Assembly (NCBI RefSeq): GCF_000478195.2
Contig: NZ_AUZM01000031.1
Span: 1 to 64,000, forward strand
Direction: 5' to 3'
Length of the DNA: 64,000 nt
Origin: Lyngbya aestuarii BL J
GTDB taxonomy: Bacteria > Cyanobacteriota > Cyanobacteriia > Cyanobacteriales > Microcoleaceae
The notes beneath the pieces are model-generated. The model was not told the origin of the DNA. It saw only the letters and a program-made list of their open reading frames with translations, and did not search any database. Shown here piece after piece: positions 45,947-55,955 of this stretch; within the stretch, counting starts at the first letter, position 1; every line of letters starts with the position of its first letter. Position numbers and translations under genes: made by a program.

Positions 45947-48900
45947 TTAAATCTCCTCTTTGAATTTTGGACGAATTCGCTTAATATTATCCTGTAGAAA
46001 TGCAGAAGGTAGAATATAATTTGGATCGACTGCTGCATAGATTGGTAGTTGATCTAAGATAATTTCCACAGTCGCTTGTTGAGTTGAGATTTGATACTGT
46101 TTTGAAAATATTGGTTCTCTATCCTGATTCAGCAACGAAAGGGTTAAGGGAAAGTCTAAGGTTGTAGATTCTTGCTGTCCTAAATTTTTAGTATACAACT
46201 TTTGGGCTTCAATTTGAAGTGTTACTTTGTACTTCCCATCGGGTAAGCTTTCATAAACCGCATCGGATAGTCCAACTTGATAGGTGACAACATTTGCAAA
46301 CAAATCCCGAATTATTTCTTGATGTTTAGAAGAAGCTTTTTTGAGAATTGCACCTTGTAAATCTAGAATGGTTGGGTAAGGTTCGGGTTGGTAACGATAG
46401 GTTTGTAGAAAGTCTTTGATTGCGGCGAGTAAAGCATCTTGTCCGATCAAACTTTCAATCTGTTCTAACACCATTCCCCCTTTTAAACGGGCAATTGGTA
46501 ACTCATTATAAACATCAATTAAAGGCGGTTCTTGGAAGTCTATTTTACCCAACTGACGAAAGAAATCCCGCATCAGTTGTTGTCGGGAAAGATGCTGTTG
46601 TTTTGGGGTTCGACGAGAACGTTGATAGAGAGAACTCGCATAGGAACTGAGGGCTTCTCGAATGGTCATTCCTCCAGCAACATCGGCGGAAATAATTTGA
46701 TCTTCCCACCAAGAATAAGCTAAAAGATAAGTCACCCAATCAATAATATTTTCTTTTCCTAATCCCTCAGCCTCACTTTTCCAAACCAAAACTTCGGGAA
46801 TTCCAATCACTCCCGCCTCTGAAAATACCATACCATCATAGTAAACAAATTCTACAACTCGGACTTGCTCAAACGGATAATTTCCGAATGTTTTTTCATA
46901 GAATTCTAAAGCTTTTCCAACCTGTTCGGCAATTAACTTTACATTCTGTTCGTGCTGAGGATGATAGTAAATTTCTATCGGAACCCGATAATTATTATCC
47001 CGATAAGTAGCATATCGACCCGAATAAATGGTAAACTTACCTGGGTCGGGAGTCGTTGATTGATATTGAAAATAGTTACGATTATTTGATTGCCATTGCT
47101 TGACTAATTGACCCGCAGTAATTGCAGTTTGATCGGTGGAAGTTCCAATAATAATCTCTGTTTTTCCCCAACCTAAATGAGTCAACATCAAGCCTTGAGA
47201 GCGTCCAATGGGATCGTTATGATCTCGCATCCGTTCGTCGAGGGGCGGTAAATTAAATTGCTCCCGTAGCCATGCTTTTTTATGTTCTACCATTTTAGTA
47301 TAGCCCACAAATGGCAAAATAAAAGGGCTATATAAGTTGGTTCCATTGCCAACAACATCGTTGGGATAAATCATATAAATATCATCACTATTAACGTGAT
47401 TTTCAAACCCTTGAGGATGCGGGGTTAGAGTTGTAAATTGCATGGTTTGACGTTCACCCGGCATTAAGGGCTGTTCGAGATCGTAAATATAATATCCCCA
47501 TTTTGGATGGGCTTCTCGCAGTTTTAAACCGGGATAACTAACGTCTTCTAACTTCAGGTGAATAAACGTTATCAGGTGGATTTCATTGATGGGTTTTTGG
47601 GTTTTATTTTCTAGTGTATATTCACCCTTTGCCACAAAATAACGCTCATCTGGATAAAGTTCAATATTGAGTTTAGTTTCCGTTACCACTGGCATGGGTA
47701 AACTTTCATATTGTTTGAATTGCTTTTCTATTTCTGCTGCGGTTTCTTCTTTGCCTGGAGGTTGATATTCATTCAATATATTTGTGTTGTAAAAAATCCA
47801 TCCTCCCACCCCCGCAAACACAACAACTAATCCGGCTAATATCTGCTTTATTCGGTTTCCAGCTTGTTGCCATGAACGTTTCCACTGTTTTTTATCAACC
47901 GTTCCCCTCGGCCAAAAAATAACAGCAATGACAATCATAATCGCCCCAATAATTCCCCAGTAAAGGGTGTACCAGAGATGTCCGGTAAATAAATGACCAT
48001 AGCCGTTCATCGGGGAATAATCAATGTCGTTTGTGGCTGCAAAACGATAAAGATTGTGATACCAACCCAAAGCATCTAAGGGAATTTTAGAGAGGGAAAT
48101 TGCTAAGGCTAATGCCATCCCCGCATATTTATGTCGCGTTATGACTTGGGTAAATAATGCTAAAATAGCAGTTAAATAAAAGTACAGCCCATGTTCGACA
48201 AAGAGCATTTGAAAGTACAGCGGAAAGTTAAAATTTGTATATCTGCTAAAAATTTGGTACATCACCATCACCGCCATTGCTAACAGTAAATTAAGGGTAA
48301 TGATGACAAATAGGGTTGTGAGTTTTGATAACAGTAAAACCGAATTTGAAATGGGTGTGGCATCTAAAACAGATTGTAGACGAAAATTGCGATCGCGCCA
48401 CATCAGTTCGGCTGAATAGATAATAATAATGGCGAAAAGAATATATTCTAAATAAATATTGGCAGAATGAATTAAAATATCCGTACTGGGATTTGAATAA
48501 TTATAGGTACGGGTTCCCATTGCTGAGAGTATGAGGCTAATTAAACCAAAGCCTGTTAGGAGTAAAAATGCTTTCCCTTGTAAAACTGATTTGATTTCAA
48601 AAAAACTCCGTTCAAACCATTGCTGAATTATCTCTTTTACGCCAAACCTTTTCTGCGGTTTTGGAGAACGAGCAAAAAAGTCAATCTGTTTCGTAGTTTG
48701 AATGATAGAAGATGAAGAATTTTCTAGATTTTTAACCGACTTAACGGATTTTGAACGACCAGAATTAATCAGTTTCATTGAGTAGCTATGATAGCCCCCA
48801 ACAAACAGAATTAAACCCATACCAATCCAAACTAATCGATTCCAAACTAAGGTTTGACTCAAGGGCGGCATGAGTGTATTATGTTGATAGATCGTCCAGG

Positions 48901-49564
48901 TTAAGGTTTGTTCTTCAAAGGCATAAAAACCAAACGGATCTAACATTGCCCAGAGTTGATATTGCTCAAAATTAATGACATCAACCCCGACCATAATTAA
49001 GGAGGCAAGATACAGCATTACGAGAATAATTGCCCCGGCATAGGTAATCGCAAGGCTGCGGGTTTTTGAAGCTAGAGAAAATGCGATCGCCGAAACTAAA
49101 AATAAGTTGGGGAGAACAAATAATAAATAGCTAAAAATGTAAGCATCGAGACGTAATGGCCCCACTGCAAAGGGATTCAGTCCCGGCATTAGCGTTCCCA
49201 AAATCATCCCCAATAAGTAGCCAGAAAAAGCCAGGAGTGTTACAGTAAATGCAGCTAAAAAACGAGTAACGAGGTAATCCCATTTCCGAATTGGGGTAGA
49301 TAAAATTAAGGACTCCATCCGAGTCTGATAATCTCGCACAAATGTTTCTGCAACAAAGGCTGAAGCGGCTAAAATTCCAAAAATGGTATACCAAATTGTA
49401 GTTTGAAAAATCTGTGATGGGCTATTGACAAAGAAAAAAGCATTTCCCTGTTCTGCTTTAGAAACAATATCTGTTAATCCAATCCCAAAAAACAAAATTG
49501 CAATCAACCAAAACGTGGGGCGGCGGAGATGATAAACAAATTCAAAACTTAAGATAGGAGACAT
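45947..49564 (-). CDS. ABC-2 permease fused to an M1-aminopeptidase-like domain with lost zinc motif
   Basis: The 1205-residue protein has two sets of about six membrane helices (about 1-260 and 330-590), as in ABC-2 permeases of the permease/M1-peptidase fusion type. A periplasmic M1-like part follows (about 620-1205). Where M1 enzymes have HExxHxWW, this protein reads Y946-L-L-A-Y950-S-W-W, so both zinc histidines and the catalytic glutamate are absent, although an E970 near the third-ligand position and the overall fold (WWEDQIISADV, REALSSYAS) remain. I infer a binding rather than a cutting function. The ATPase gene lies 8 bases upstream and surely forms the transporter with it. The substrate is unknown. 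Confidence 0.85.
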   Translation of the reverse strand: MSPILSFEFVYHLRRPTFWLIAILFFGIGLTDIVSKAEQGNAFFFVNSPSQIFQTTIWYTIFGILAASAFVAETFVRDYQTRMESLILSTPIRKWDYLVTRFLAAFTVTLLAFSGYLLGMILGTLMPGLNPFAVGPLRLDAYIFSYLLFVLPNLFLVSAIAFSLASKTRSLAITYAGAIILVMLYLASLIMVGVDVINFEQYQLWAMLDPFGFYAFEEQTLTWTIYQHNTLMPPLSQTLVWNRLVWIGMGLILFVGGYHSYSMKLINSGRSKSVKSVKNLENSSSSIIQTTKQIDFFARSPKPQKRFGVKEIIQQWFERSFFEIKSVLQGKAFLLLTGFGLISLILSAMGTRTYNYSNPSTDILIHSANIYLEYILFAIIIIYSAELMWRDRNFRLQSVLDATPISNSVLLLSKLTTLFVIITLNLLLAMAVMVMYQIFSRYTNFNFPLYFQMLFVEHGLYFYLTAILALFTQVITRHKYAGMALALAISLSKIPLDALGWYHNLYRFAATNDIDYSPMNGYGHLFTGHLWYTLYWGIIGAIMIVIAVIFWPRGTVDKKQWKRSWQQAGNRIKQILAGLVVVFAGVGGWIFYNTNILNEYQPPGKEETAAEIEKQFKQYESLPMPVVTETKLNIELYPDERYFVAKGEYTLENKTQKPINEIHLITFIHLKLEDVSYPGLKLREAHPKWGYYIYDLEQPLMPGERQTMQFTTLTPHPQGFENHVNSDDIYMIYPNDVVGNGTNLYSPFILPFVGYTKMVEHKKAWLREQFNLPPLDERMRDHNDPIGRSQGLMLTHLGWGKTEIIIGTSTDQTAITAGQLVKQWQSNNRNYFQYQSTTPDPGKFTIYSGRYATYRDNNYRVPIEIYYHPQHEQNVKLIAEQVGKALEFYEKTFGNYPFEQVRVVEFVYYDGMVFSEAGVIGIPEVLVWKSEAEGLGKENIIDWVTYLLAYSWWEDQIISADVAGGMTIREALSSYASSLYQRSRRTPKQQHLSRQQLMRDFFRQLGKIDFQEPPLIDVYNELPIARLKGGMVLEQIESLIGQDALLAAIKDFLQTYRYQPEPYPTILDLQGAILKKASSKHQEIIRDLFANVVTYQVGLSDAVYESLPDGKYKVTLQIEAQKLYTKNLGQQESTTLDFPLTLSLLNQDREPIFSKQYQISTQQATVEIILDQLPIYAAVDPNYILPSAFLQDNIKRIRPKFKEEI

Positions 49565-49572
49565 AGATTTAA

Positions 49573-50475
49573 CTAGACAGTAACGGGTTCAGCTTGAGAT
49601 TGATCTAATAAAGCAGTAAAATAAACGTCATTTAGATCGGGTTCTGTCATCTGAAAACCTGCATCCGGTTGAGAATCGCTTAACACTCGAATACAACGCG
49701 CTCCTCGTGACATTCGAGAGGTTATTAATCCCCAGTTATTTGATTGATTATCCGATGAATTAGAGACTTTAAAATCATCAAAAACTTTTTTCCAAACTTT
49801 TCCTTGAAGTGCATTTGTTAGAAGTTTAGGACTACCAGAACAGACAATTTTCCCTTGATTTAGAATTGCCATCTGGGGACACAGTTCAGCCACATCTTCC
49901 ACAATATGCGTTGAAAGTAATAACACCCGATTTTGACTAATTTCTGCTAATAAATTCTGAAACCGAATTCGTTCGGTTGGATCTAACCCGGCTGTCGGTT
50001 CATCGACTATAATGAGTTTAGGCGATCCTAAAAGGGCTTGGGCAATCCCAAATCGTTGGCGCATTCCACCGGAAAACGTTCCTAATTTCTGTTGACGCTG
50101 AGAGTAAAGATTCACCAGTTGTAACTGTTGGGAAACTATTTCTTTACGTTCTTTAGGATTAACAAATCCTTTAAAAACAGCGAGTTGATTCAACAATTCC
50201 TCGGCAGAAACATGGGGATAAACGCCAAAATCCTGGGGTAAATATCCTAACAGTTGTCGGGCGACTTGAGGTGAACTCAGCAAGTCCACACCATCGAGTT
50301 GAACAGACCCAGAATCCGCGTCTTGAAGGGTTGCCAGGGTTCGCATCAAACTGGACTTTCCCGCCCCATTTGGCCCAAGTAGTCCAAAAATTCCGGGTTC
50401 AATTTCTAGAGAAACGTTCTGTAGTGCTTGGATTCCGTTGTTGTAGGTCTTGCTCAACCCACGAATAATCAGCAT
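49573..50475 (-). CDS. ABC-2 transporter ATP-binding protein
   Basis: The 300-residue ATPase has Walker A GPNGAGKSS (about 35-43), Q-loop YLPQDFG, signature FSGGMRQRFGIAQAL, Walker B LIIVDEPTAGLD and switch STHIVED. The C-terminal 80 residues are a typical accessory extension. It powers the permease/M1-like protein encoded 8 bases downstream. The start ATG at 50475 faces a divergent hydrolase gene across 160 bases. Confidence 0.9.
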   Translation of the reverse strand: MLIIRGLSKTYNNGIQALQNVSLEIEPGIFGLLGPNGAGKSSLMRTLATLQDADSGSVQLDGVDLLSSPQVARQLLGYLPQDFGVYPHVSAEELLNQLAVFKGFVNPKERKEIVSQQLQLVNLYSQRQQKLGTFSGGMRQRFGIAQALLGSPKLIIVDEPTAGLDPTERIRFQNLLAEISQNRVLLLSTHIVEDVAELCPQMAILNQGKIVCSGSPKLLTNALQGKVWKKVFDDFKVSNSSDNQSNNWGLITSRMSRGARCIRVLSDSQPDAGFQMTEPDLNDVYFTALLDQSQAEPVTV

Positions 50476-50636
50476 CAGTTGCCACCCTATCGAAGAATAG
50501 TCTAAAGCTTATAATTTAATGACATTCTTTGTCAACCAAGCGGATTAATGATATTCTGGTTAGCACAAACTCAAACTGAGTTGGGGACACAGTTGGAATT
50601 GCTGTCCTAGTTTTACTAATTTTACAGGAAGAAATC

Positions 50637-51911
50637 GTGAAGTTAATCTATACAACTGTTGCTTCTGCCAGTTTAATCGCTTCTTTGGGCTTATCTGCAA
50701 CTGCTCACGCAGCTTCTTTTGATGAGAGTCTTATTAATAATCAGTTTCTATTAGATGTTCTCAATCGCAACAGCCTTGAGAATACAGTCAGCGATGCCAC
50801 AGCAGAACAATTACAAATAACTCTTGATCAAGTCCGCGATGACATTCCCGGCGCTTTTCTTGGAATTATCAATCCAGAAAGAACTTGGGTGGGAGTCAGC
50901 GGTGTTTCTAATCTTCAAACCGAAACTCCCTTAACCCTCGAAGATCGGTTTGAAATTGGTAGTATTACCAAAACCTTTGTTGCTACAATTATATTACAAT
51001 TAGTTGAAGAAGGAAAGATCGGACTAGATGACCCGATAACCGACAGGCTATCTGTAGAAGTATTAGCAAATATTCCCAATTTTGAAAAGATTACAATTCG
51101 TCAATTATTAAATCATACCAGTGGAATTGCAGACTATACTCTGCCGTTGTTTTTTCAAGCTCAAACGAATCCAGGAGTATTTTTGCAAGACTGGCAACCG
51201 GAAGAACTTTTAACTTTTATTACCAATCAAAACCCTTATTTTGCGCCGGGTGAATCTTGGGAATATTCTAATACAAATGTGATTTTATTGGGGCTAATTA
51301 TTGAAGCCGTCACCGAATCTAATATGGCGGCAGAAATTCGTTCTAGAATCCTTGAACCATTGGAACTTAACGATACATTCTTTGCGGAAGAAGAAGAGAT
51401 TCCGGGAGGATATGTTAATGCCTATTGGGATTTTGATGGAGATGGTAATTTTAATGATGTTTCTGGGGCTAATTTATCTTGGGCTTGGGCGGCAGGTGCA
51501 ATGGTTTCTAACCCAATTGATCTGGCACGATTTATTTCGGGTTTGCTAAGTGGACAGCTATTGGCTGAGAATTCTTTAGAGCAAATGTTGACCTTTGAGC
51601 AACCCATTAATTCTGATAATTATGATGCTTATGGTATGGGAATTGGGGCGTTAGAAAGTCCGCTCAGACAATGGTATGGTCATCGAGGTTTGACCTTGGC
51701 TCATCGCTCAAATTTGTTTTATTCCCCGACTGATAATATCATTTATATCGAATTGATTAATTCGAGAGACTTAGATAATATTAGTAATCCATTATTTGCG
51801 ATTTGGAGAGCCGAACAACAACCACCAACTCCCATTCCTGAACCGGGAAATATCTGGGGATTACTGTTGATTTCAATCGGAGGATTTAGGCTAATAAAAA
51901 AGTTCCGATAA
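50637..51911 (+). CDS. Exported serine hydrolase (class C beta-lactamase-like) with PEP-CTERM tail
   Basis: The 424-residue protein starts with GTG preceded by AGGAAG. It has a signal peptide (about 1-25, ending AHA), then a penicillin-binding/class C beta-lactamase fold: S109-x-x-K112 in GSITKTF (nucleophile and base), Y210-S-N and H349-R-G in place of KTG. Relatives are D-aminopeptidases, esterases or peptidoglycan-active carboxypeptidases; true beta-lactamase activity cannot be inferred. The C-terminus carries PIPEPGN, a hydrophobic helix and KKFR, the PEP-CTERM sorting signal, so the enzyme is probably processed at the envelope. An insertion around residue 265 (DFDGDGNFNDVSG) resembles a calcium loop. 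Confidence 0.88.
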   Translation: MKLIYTTVASASLIASLGLSATAHAASFDESLINNQFLLDVLNRNSLENTVSDATAEQLQITLDQVRDDIPGAFLGIINPERTWVGVSGVSNLQTETPLTLEDRFEIGSITKTFVATIILQLVEEGKIGLDDPITDRLSVEVLANIPNFEKITIRQLLNHTSGIADYTLPLFFQAQTNPGVFLQDWQPEELLTFITNQNPYFAPGESWEYSNTNVILLGLIIEAVTESNMAAEIRSRILEPLELNDTFFAEEEEIPGGYVNAYWDFDGDGNFNDVSGANLSWAWAAGAMVSNPIDLARFISGLLSGQLLAENSLEQMLTFEQPINSDNYDAYGMGIGALESPLRQWYGHRGLTLAHRSNLFYSPTDNIIYIELINSRDLDNISNPLFAIWRAEQQPPTPIPEPGNIWGLLLISIGGFRLIKKFR

Positions 51912-51945
51912 GCGAGTCGATCAGATTGAATTTATTTCAGGGATT

Positions 51946-53724
51946 ATGTCGAATATTGAATCAAAAGCAGAACCGGAATTTAATCCTGAACCCGAACCCA
52001 GTTTTGAATCTGTATCAAGATTAAATCTTGAACAAGAAGCCAATCAAAAAAATACAAATGAGACGAATAAAGCCAAGATTAAGCAAGAAATAGAACAATC
52101 AGAAAATAAACAGGAAGATAACCCCAAATTTCAGCCCAAAGTTCAATCCAAGTTTCGTAATTATTGGCTATTTGGACTGATGTTGATTGCTGGACTCCTG
52201 GTGACTTTAATTGTTCTTTATAGTTGGCGATCACGCCATCAGATTCAGACTGATGATATTGAAATTCTAACTGTACCTGTGGAAGCCAAAGAAATCACTG
52301 TGCGAATTACAGCCAGTGGTGTTGTTCAACCTGTGCGGCGAGTTAATCTCAGTCCAAAAACACAAGGACGCCTAGCTCAATTATACGTTGAACAGGGCGA
52401 TCGCGTGGAAGTTGGTCAACTGATTGCCCGCATGGAAAGCGGCGAAATAGAGGCGCAATTATTGCAAGCAAAAGCGAAATTATCACAAACAAAAGCCAAC
52501 TTAGAAAAACTAAAAACCGGAAGTCGTCCCGAAGAAATTGCCGCAGCCCAAGCGAGATTAAATCAAACAAAAGCCCGTTTAGCTGAATTAAAAGCCGGAA
52601 CTCGGATCGAAGAAATTGCTCAAGCCAGAGCGAAATTAAACGAAGCCGAAGCAAGATTAGCAGATGCGAAATCGGGAAGTCTCGAAGAAGAAATTGCTCA
52701 AGCCAGAGCCAGAATTGAAGGCAATACAGCCGAATTAGAACTTGCCAATGAACGGGTTAGTCGCTATGAAAATTTAGGGGAACAGGGCGCAATTTCTCAA
52801 GATGAACTCGAAGAATATCGACAAAATGAACGCCGACTTAATGCCGTTGTGGAGGAAGCAAAAAGACGTTTAGAACAACTTCAACAAAGTCGAAAAACTC
52901 AAATTGAACAATTGCAAGCAAGCGTTGAACAAGAACGTCAGGCTTTACAACAATTGCAAAATGGGGCGCGTCCCGAAGAAATAGCTCAAGTTGAAGCCGA
53001 AGTCGCCGAAGCCCAAAGTCAACTGAATGAATTATTAAATGGAACTCGATCCGAAGAAATTGCAGGTTCTCAAGCCGAAGTCGCCGAAGCAGAAGCTTCT
53101 GTACAATTTTATCAAACTCAGTTAAAAGATACAGAAATTCGCGCTCCTTTTGCGGGAATTATTGCCCAACGTTATGCCGTAGAAGGGGCGTTTGTGACCC
53201 CGGCAACTTCGGCATCTGATGCCACTTCTGCGACTTCGACTTCTATTGTCGCGTTGGCAAAAGATTTAGAAGTTTTAGCTAAAATTCCCGAAGCGGATAT
53301 TGCTCAAATTAAACCCAATCAAAAGGTCGAAATTGTGGCCGATGCTTACCCGGATCAAGTCTTTGCAGGACGAGTTCAACTCATCGCCCCAGAAGCGGTA
53401 AAAGAACAAGATGTTACCTTATTTCAAGCCCGCATTGAGATTATTTCAGGCAAAGAAAAACTACAGTCCGGGATGAATGTTGATCTCAAATTTATCGGAG
53501 AAAAACTCAAAAATGCTCTCGTTGTTCCGACGGTGGCAATTGTCACCCATCAAGGAGAAACGGGGGTTTTAATGCCCGATGAAGACAACCAACCGGAATT
53601 TCACCCGGTAACAATTGGTTCAACGCTAGGAAATCAAATTCAAATTCTCAAAGGGGTATATACGGGCGATCGCGTATTTGTTGAATTGCCCGAAAATCAA
53701 ACCCTAGAAGACATTATTAAGTAA
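51946..53724 (+). CDS. Membrane-fusion (HlyD/DevB-like) efflux adaptor
   Basis: The 592-residue protein has a long charged N-terminal extension (1-70, Gln/Glu/Asn-rich), one membrane helix (about 72-94) and a split biotinyl-lipoyl domain (about 120-160 and 395-430). Between them lies a long coiled-coil hairpin (about 165-390) in which a RPEEIAxAQARLNQTKARL-type unit is repeated. A beta-barrel and C-terminal domain follow (about 440-592). It spans the periplasm to connect an inner-membrane transporter with an outer-membrane channel. The next gene, 136 bases later, encodes the matching permease. The N-terminal extension is unusual in the family. Confidence 0.87.
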   Translation: MSNIESKAEPEFNPEPEPSFESVSRLNLEQEANQKNTNETNKAKIKQEIEQSENKQEDNPKFQPKVQSKFRNYWLFGLMLIAGLLVTLIVLYSWRSRHQIQTDDIEILTVPVEAKEITVRITASGVVQPVRRVNLSPKTQGRLAQLYVEQGDRVEVGQLIARMESGEIEAQLLQAKAKLSQTKANLEKLKTGSRPEEIAAAQARLNQTKARLAELKAGTRIEEIAQARAKLNEAEARLADAKSGSLEEEIAQARARIEGNTAELELANERVSRYENLGEQGAISQDELEEYRQNERRLNAVVEEAKRRLEQLQQSRKTQIEQLQASVEQERQALQQLQNGARPEEIAQVEAEVAEAQSQLNELLNGTRSEEIAGSQAEVAEAEASVQFYQTQLKDTEIRAPFAGIIAQRYAVEGAFVTPATSASDATSATSTSIVALAKDLEVLAKIPEADIAQIKPNQKVEIVADAYPDQVFAGRVQLIAPEAVKEQDVTLFQARIEIISGKEKLQSGMNVDLKFIGEKLKNALVVPTVAIVTHQGETGVLMPDEDNQPEFHPVTIGSTLGNQIQILKGVYTGDRVFVELPENQTLEDIIK

Positions 53725-53767
53725 TGAAAGCAGAATCTATTCCCTTAAACTTATACAAATCAACCCA

Positions 53768-53855
53768 TTCCAAAAGTATCAACCTAAAACACCCAAACTC
53801 AACCCATCCGTTTCCAAAAGTATCAACCTAAAACACCCAAACTCAACCCATCCGT
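53768..53855 (+). repeat. Tandem 44-bp direct repeat before the permease gene
   Basis: Two almost perfect 44-base copies (53768-53811 and 53812-53855) fill most of the 136-base gap and end 5 bases before the ATG at 53861. They replace any recognisable ribosome binding site. Confidence 0.8.
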
Positions 53856-53860
53856 TACCA

Positions 53861-55078
53861 ATGAACTTCCTAGAACACGTTAAAATGGCAACCCAAACTC
53901 TAGTCGCTCATAAAATGCGAAGTAGCTTAACAATGCTCGGAATTATTATCGGAAATGCTTCTGTTATTGGAATGATTGGAGTGGGAGAAGGCGCCCAAGA
54001 ATTTGTCAGTCAACAGGTCAATTCTTTTGGGCCGAATGTGTTGTTTGTTCTCCCCGGAAGTCCTGAAGCTCAAAGTCGTCCGGTTTATCCGCCTCAAACT
54101 TTAGTTTTAGAAGATGCGACAGCCATAGCGGAACAAGTTCCCTCTGTTAAAGAAGTGGCGCCTTCGATAACAGGAAGCGAACTGATGTCTTATCGGGGAA
54201 AAAATTCTTCTGCGGCTTTAGTTGGGGCGACTCCCGAGTATTTAACGGTTCGCGGTTTTGATGTGGCTAGGGGTCGATTTATTAGCGATTTAGACTTGAA
54301 AAGAAATGAACAAGTTGTCGCTTTGGGTTCAGAAATTGCCGAACAATTATTTGGGAATGAAGACCCGTTAGGAAAATCGGTGCGACTCAAAGATATTACT
54401 TTACAAGTCGTTGGGGTAATGCGCCCTAAAGGTTCAACGCTAGGAAATAATCAAGATATGAATGCTTTTATTCCGGTGACAACAATGGCAAATCGAATTG
54501 TTGGTAAAACCTCGCCTTATGGAATTCAAGTGACATTTATTTCCGTTTCTGTAGAAGATCAATCTAAAATGCCTGCGGCTCAATTTCAGATAGAAAATTT
54601 ACTGCGACTGCGACATAAAATTACAAACGAAGATGACTTTACAGTTCAGAGTCAAAAAGAGTTGATGGACAGACTCAGTAAAATTACCGGGGCGTTGACA
54701 TTATTACTGGCAGCAACCGCAGCAATTTCTTTGTTTGTGGGTGGAATTGGAATTATGAATATTATGCTAGTTTCTGTTACCGAACGAACCCAAGAAATCG
54801 GACTGCGAAAAGCGATTGGTGCTTCTCAACGGGATATTTTAATGCAGTTTATTATCGAAGCTGTAATTTTATCGGCTGTGGGAGGATTAATCGGCACAAC
54901 AGTCGGAGTGAGTGGTATATTTATTATTGGAATGTTAACGCCTTTAGAAGCAGGAATTTCACCTGTTGCGATTGGGTTGGCGGTGAGTGTTTCCGGTGGA
55001 ATTGGGTTATTTTTTGGGGTATTTCCTGCCAAACAAGCGGCAAAACTTGACCCCATTGTTGCGTTGAGAAGTGCTTAA
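53861..55078 (+). CDS. MacB/DevC-like ABC permease (FtsX family)
   Basis: The 405-residue protein has one N-terminal helix (about 20-40, LTMLGIIIGNASVIGMIG), a large periplasmic MacB core domain (about 45-270) and three C-terminal FtsX helices (about 280-400; GIMNIMLVSVTERTQEIGLRKAIGAS). It lacks an ATPase domain. DevB-DevC-DevA-type exporters have the ATPase as a third gene, but here the downstream neighbour is a thioesterase on the other strand, so the ATPase must be elsewhere. The adaptor gene upstream is the probable partner. Substrates of this class include glycolipids, peptides and secondary metabolites. Confidence 0.88.
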   Translation: MNFLEHVKMATQTLVAHKMRSSLTMLGIIIGNASVIGMIGVGEGAQEFVSQQVNSFGPNVLFVLPGSPEAQSRPVYPPQTLVLEDATAIAEQVPSVKEVAPSITGSELMSYRGKNSSAALVGATPEYLTVRGFDVARGRFISDLDLKRNEQVVALGSEIAEQLFGNEDPLGKSVRLKDITLQVVGVMRPKGSTLGNNQDMNAFIPVTTMANRIVGKTSPYGIQVTFISVSVEDQSKMPAAQFQIENLLRLRHKITNEDDFTVQSQKELMDRLSKITGALTLLLAATAAISLFVGGIGIMNIMLVSVTERTQEIGLRKAIGASQRDILMQFIIEAVILSAVGGLIGTTVGVSGIFIIGMLTPLEAGISPVAIGLAVSVSGGIGLFFGVFPAKQAAKLDPIVALRSA

Positions 55079-55091
55079 AACAGTCAGGAGT

Positions 55092-55125
55092 GATAAATTA
55101 TAAATTATAAATTATGAATTATGAA
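55092..55125 (+). repeat. AT-rich heptanucleotide repeat
   Basis: Tandem units of ATAAATT and ATGAATT lie in the gap between the convergent permease and thioesterase genes. This is a common cyanobacterial short tandem repeat. Confidence 0.6.
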
Positions 55126-55175
55126 TGATCAATCTTGCCTGTCCCCTCTCTTGGTCAGCTTAATAGAAAAATGGT

Positions 55176-55955
55176 TTAAGATAATCGAATTAACGATCTT
55201 AAAACATTGGTCATGTCTTGGCTGAGTAGCTGAAGTAAAAGCGACTGATGGGAATGGATAAAGAAATGATCGCCCGGAAGAGTTTGTAAGCAAAAATCAG
55301 CCGTTGTTTGGTATTCCCAAGCCAGCATCTCTGCTTGACTCACTTGTTGATCTTCCGAACCGCTAAAGGCTGTAATTCCACAAGTTAACGGAGGTTCAGA
55401 CTGATAGTTGTAGGTTTCTAAAACTGCAAAATCTGCCCGCAAACAGGGTAACAATAAATCCATTAATTCTTGATTGTTTAAAACCGCTTCTGGGGTTCCA
55501 TTGTAACGCCGTAATTCTTCGATAAACTCGGAGTTTGATAACTGATGAATGGGCGGGTCGGGATCGGGAATTTGCGGCGCACGACACCCCGAAACAAACA
55601 AGTGTTGGGGAGTAAGATCGTATTCTCGACGCAGTTGACGCGCCAACTCAAAACTCACCAATCCGCCCATACTATGACCAAAAAAAACAAAGGGTTTATC
55701 TAAGTAAGAATGAAGGGCTAAACTCAAGGCTTGAATGAGGGGTTTCATTTTTGTATATGCGGGTTCGAGCAGGCGTTTTCCTCGCCCCGGAAGTTCAACT
55801 GCACACAGTTCAATACTCGAAGAAAAATAACAAGGCCAATTTCTAAAAATTAACGCTCCTCCTCCGGCATAATGAAAACAAAATAGGCGTAATTTTGCTT
55901 CGGGGTTCGGTTGCCAACAGGTTAACCAAGTATTAAAGTTTTGTGTTGTTGTCAT
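55176..55955 (-). CDS. Type II thioesterase (NRPS/PKS editing)
   Basis: The 259-residue alpha/beta-hydrolase matches GrsT-type thioesterases: LFCFHYAGGGALIFRNW near the N-terminus, VELPGRGKR, the nucleophile elbow GHSMGG with S95, then an acidic residue region and the catalytic His in LPGDHFFIHSH. Such enzymes clear misprimed or stalled carrier proteins. Its ATG lies inside the end of the tyrosinase gene (23-base overlap), so the two are co-translated. It is 32 kb from the NRPS operon; it may serve that enzyme or another outside the window. Confidence 0.9.
   Translation of the reverse strand: MTTTQNFNTWLTCWQPNPEAKLRLFCFHYAGGGALIFRNWPCYFSSSIELCAVELPGRGKRLLEPAYTKMKPLIQALSLALHSYLDKPFVFFGHSMGGLVSFELARQLRREYDLTPQHLFVSGCRAPQIPDPDPPIHQLSNSEFIEELRRYNGTPEAVLNNQELMDLLLPCLRADFAVLETYNYQSEPPLTCGITAFSGSEDQQVSQAEMLAWEYQTTADFCLQTLPGDHFFIHSHQSLLLQLLSQDMTNVLRSLIRLS

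Noticed and set aside
46660-46750. Active M1 aminopeptidase
   Set aside because: The HExxH motif is replaced by YLLAY.
50637-51911. Antibiotic-resistance beta-lactamase
   Set aside because: The fold is shared by many esterases and peptidases, the KTG motif is HRG, and the PEP-CTERM tail indicates an envelope role.
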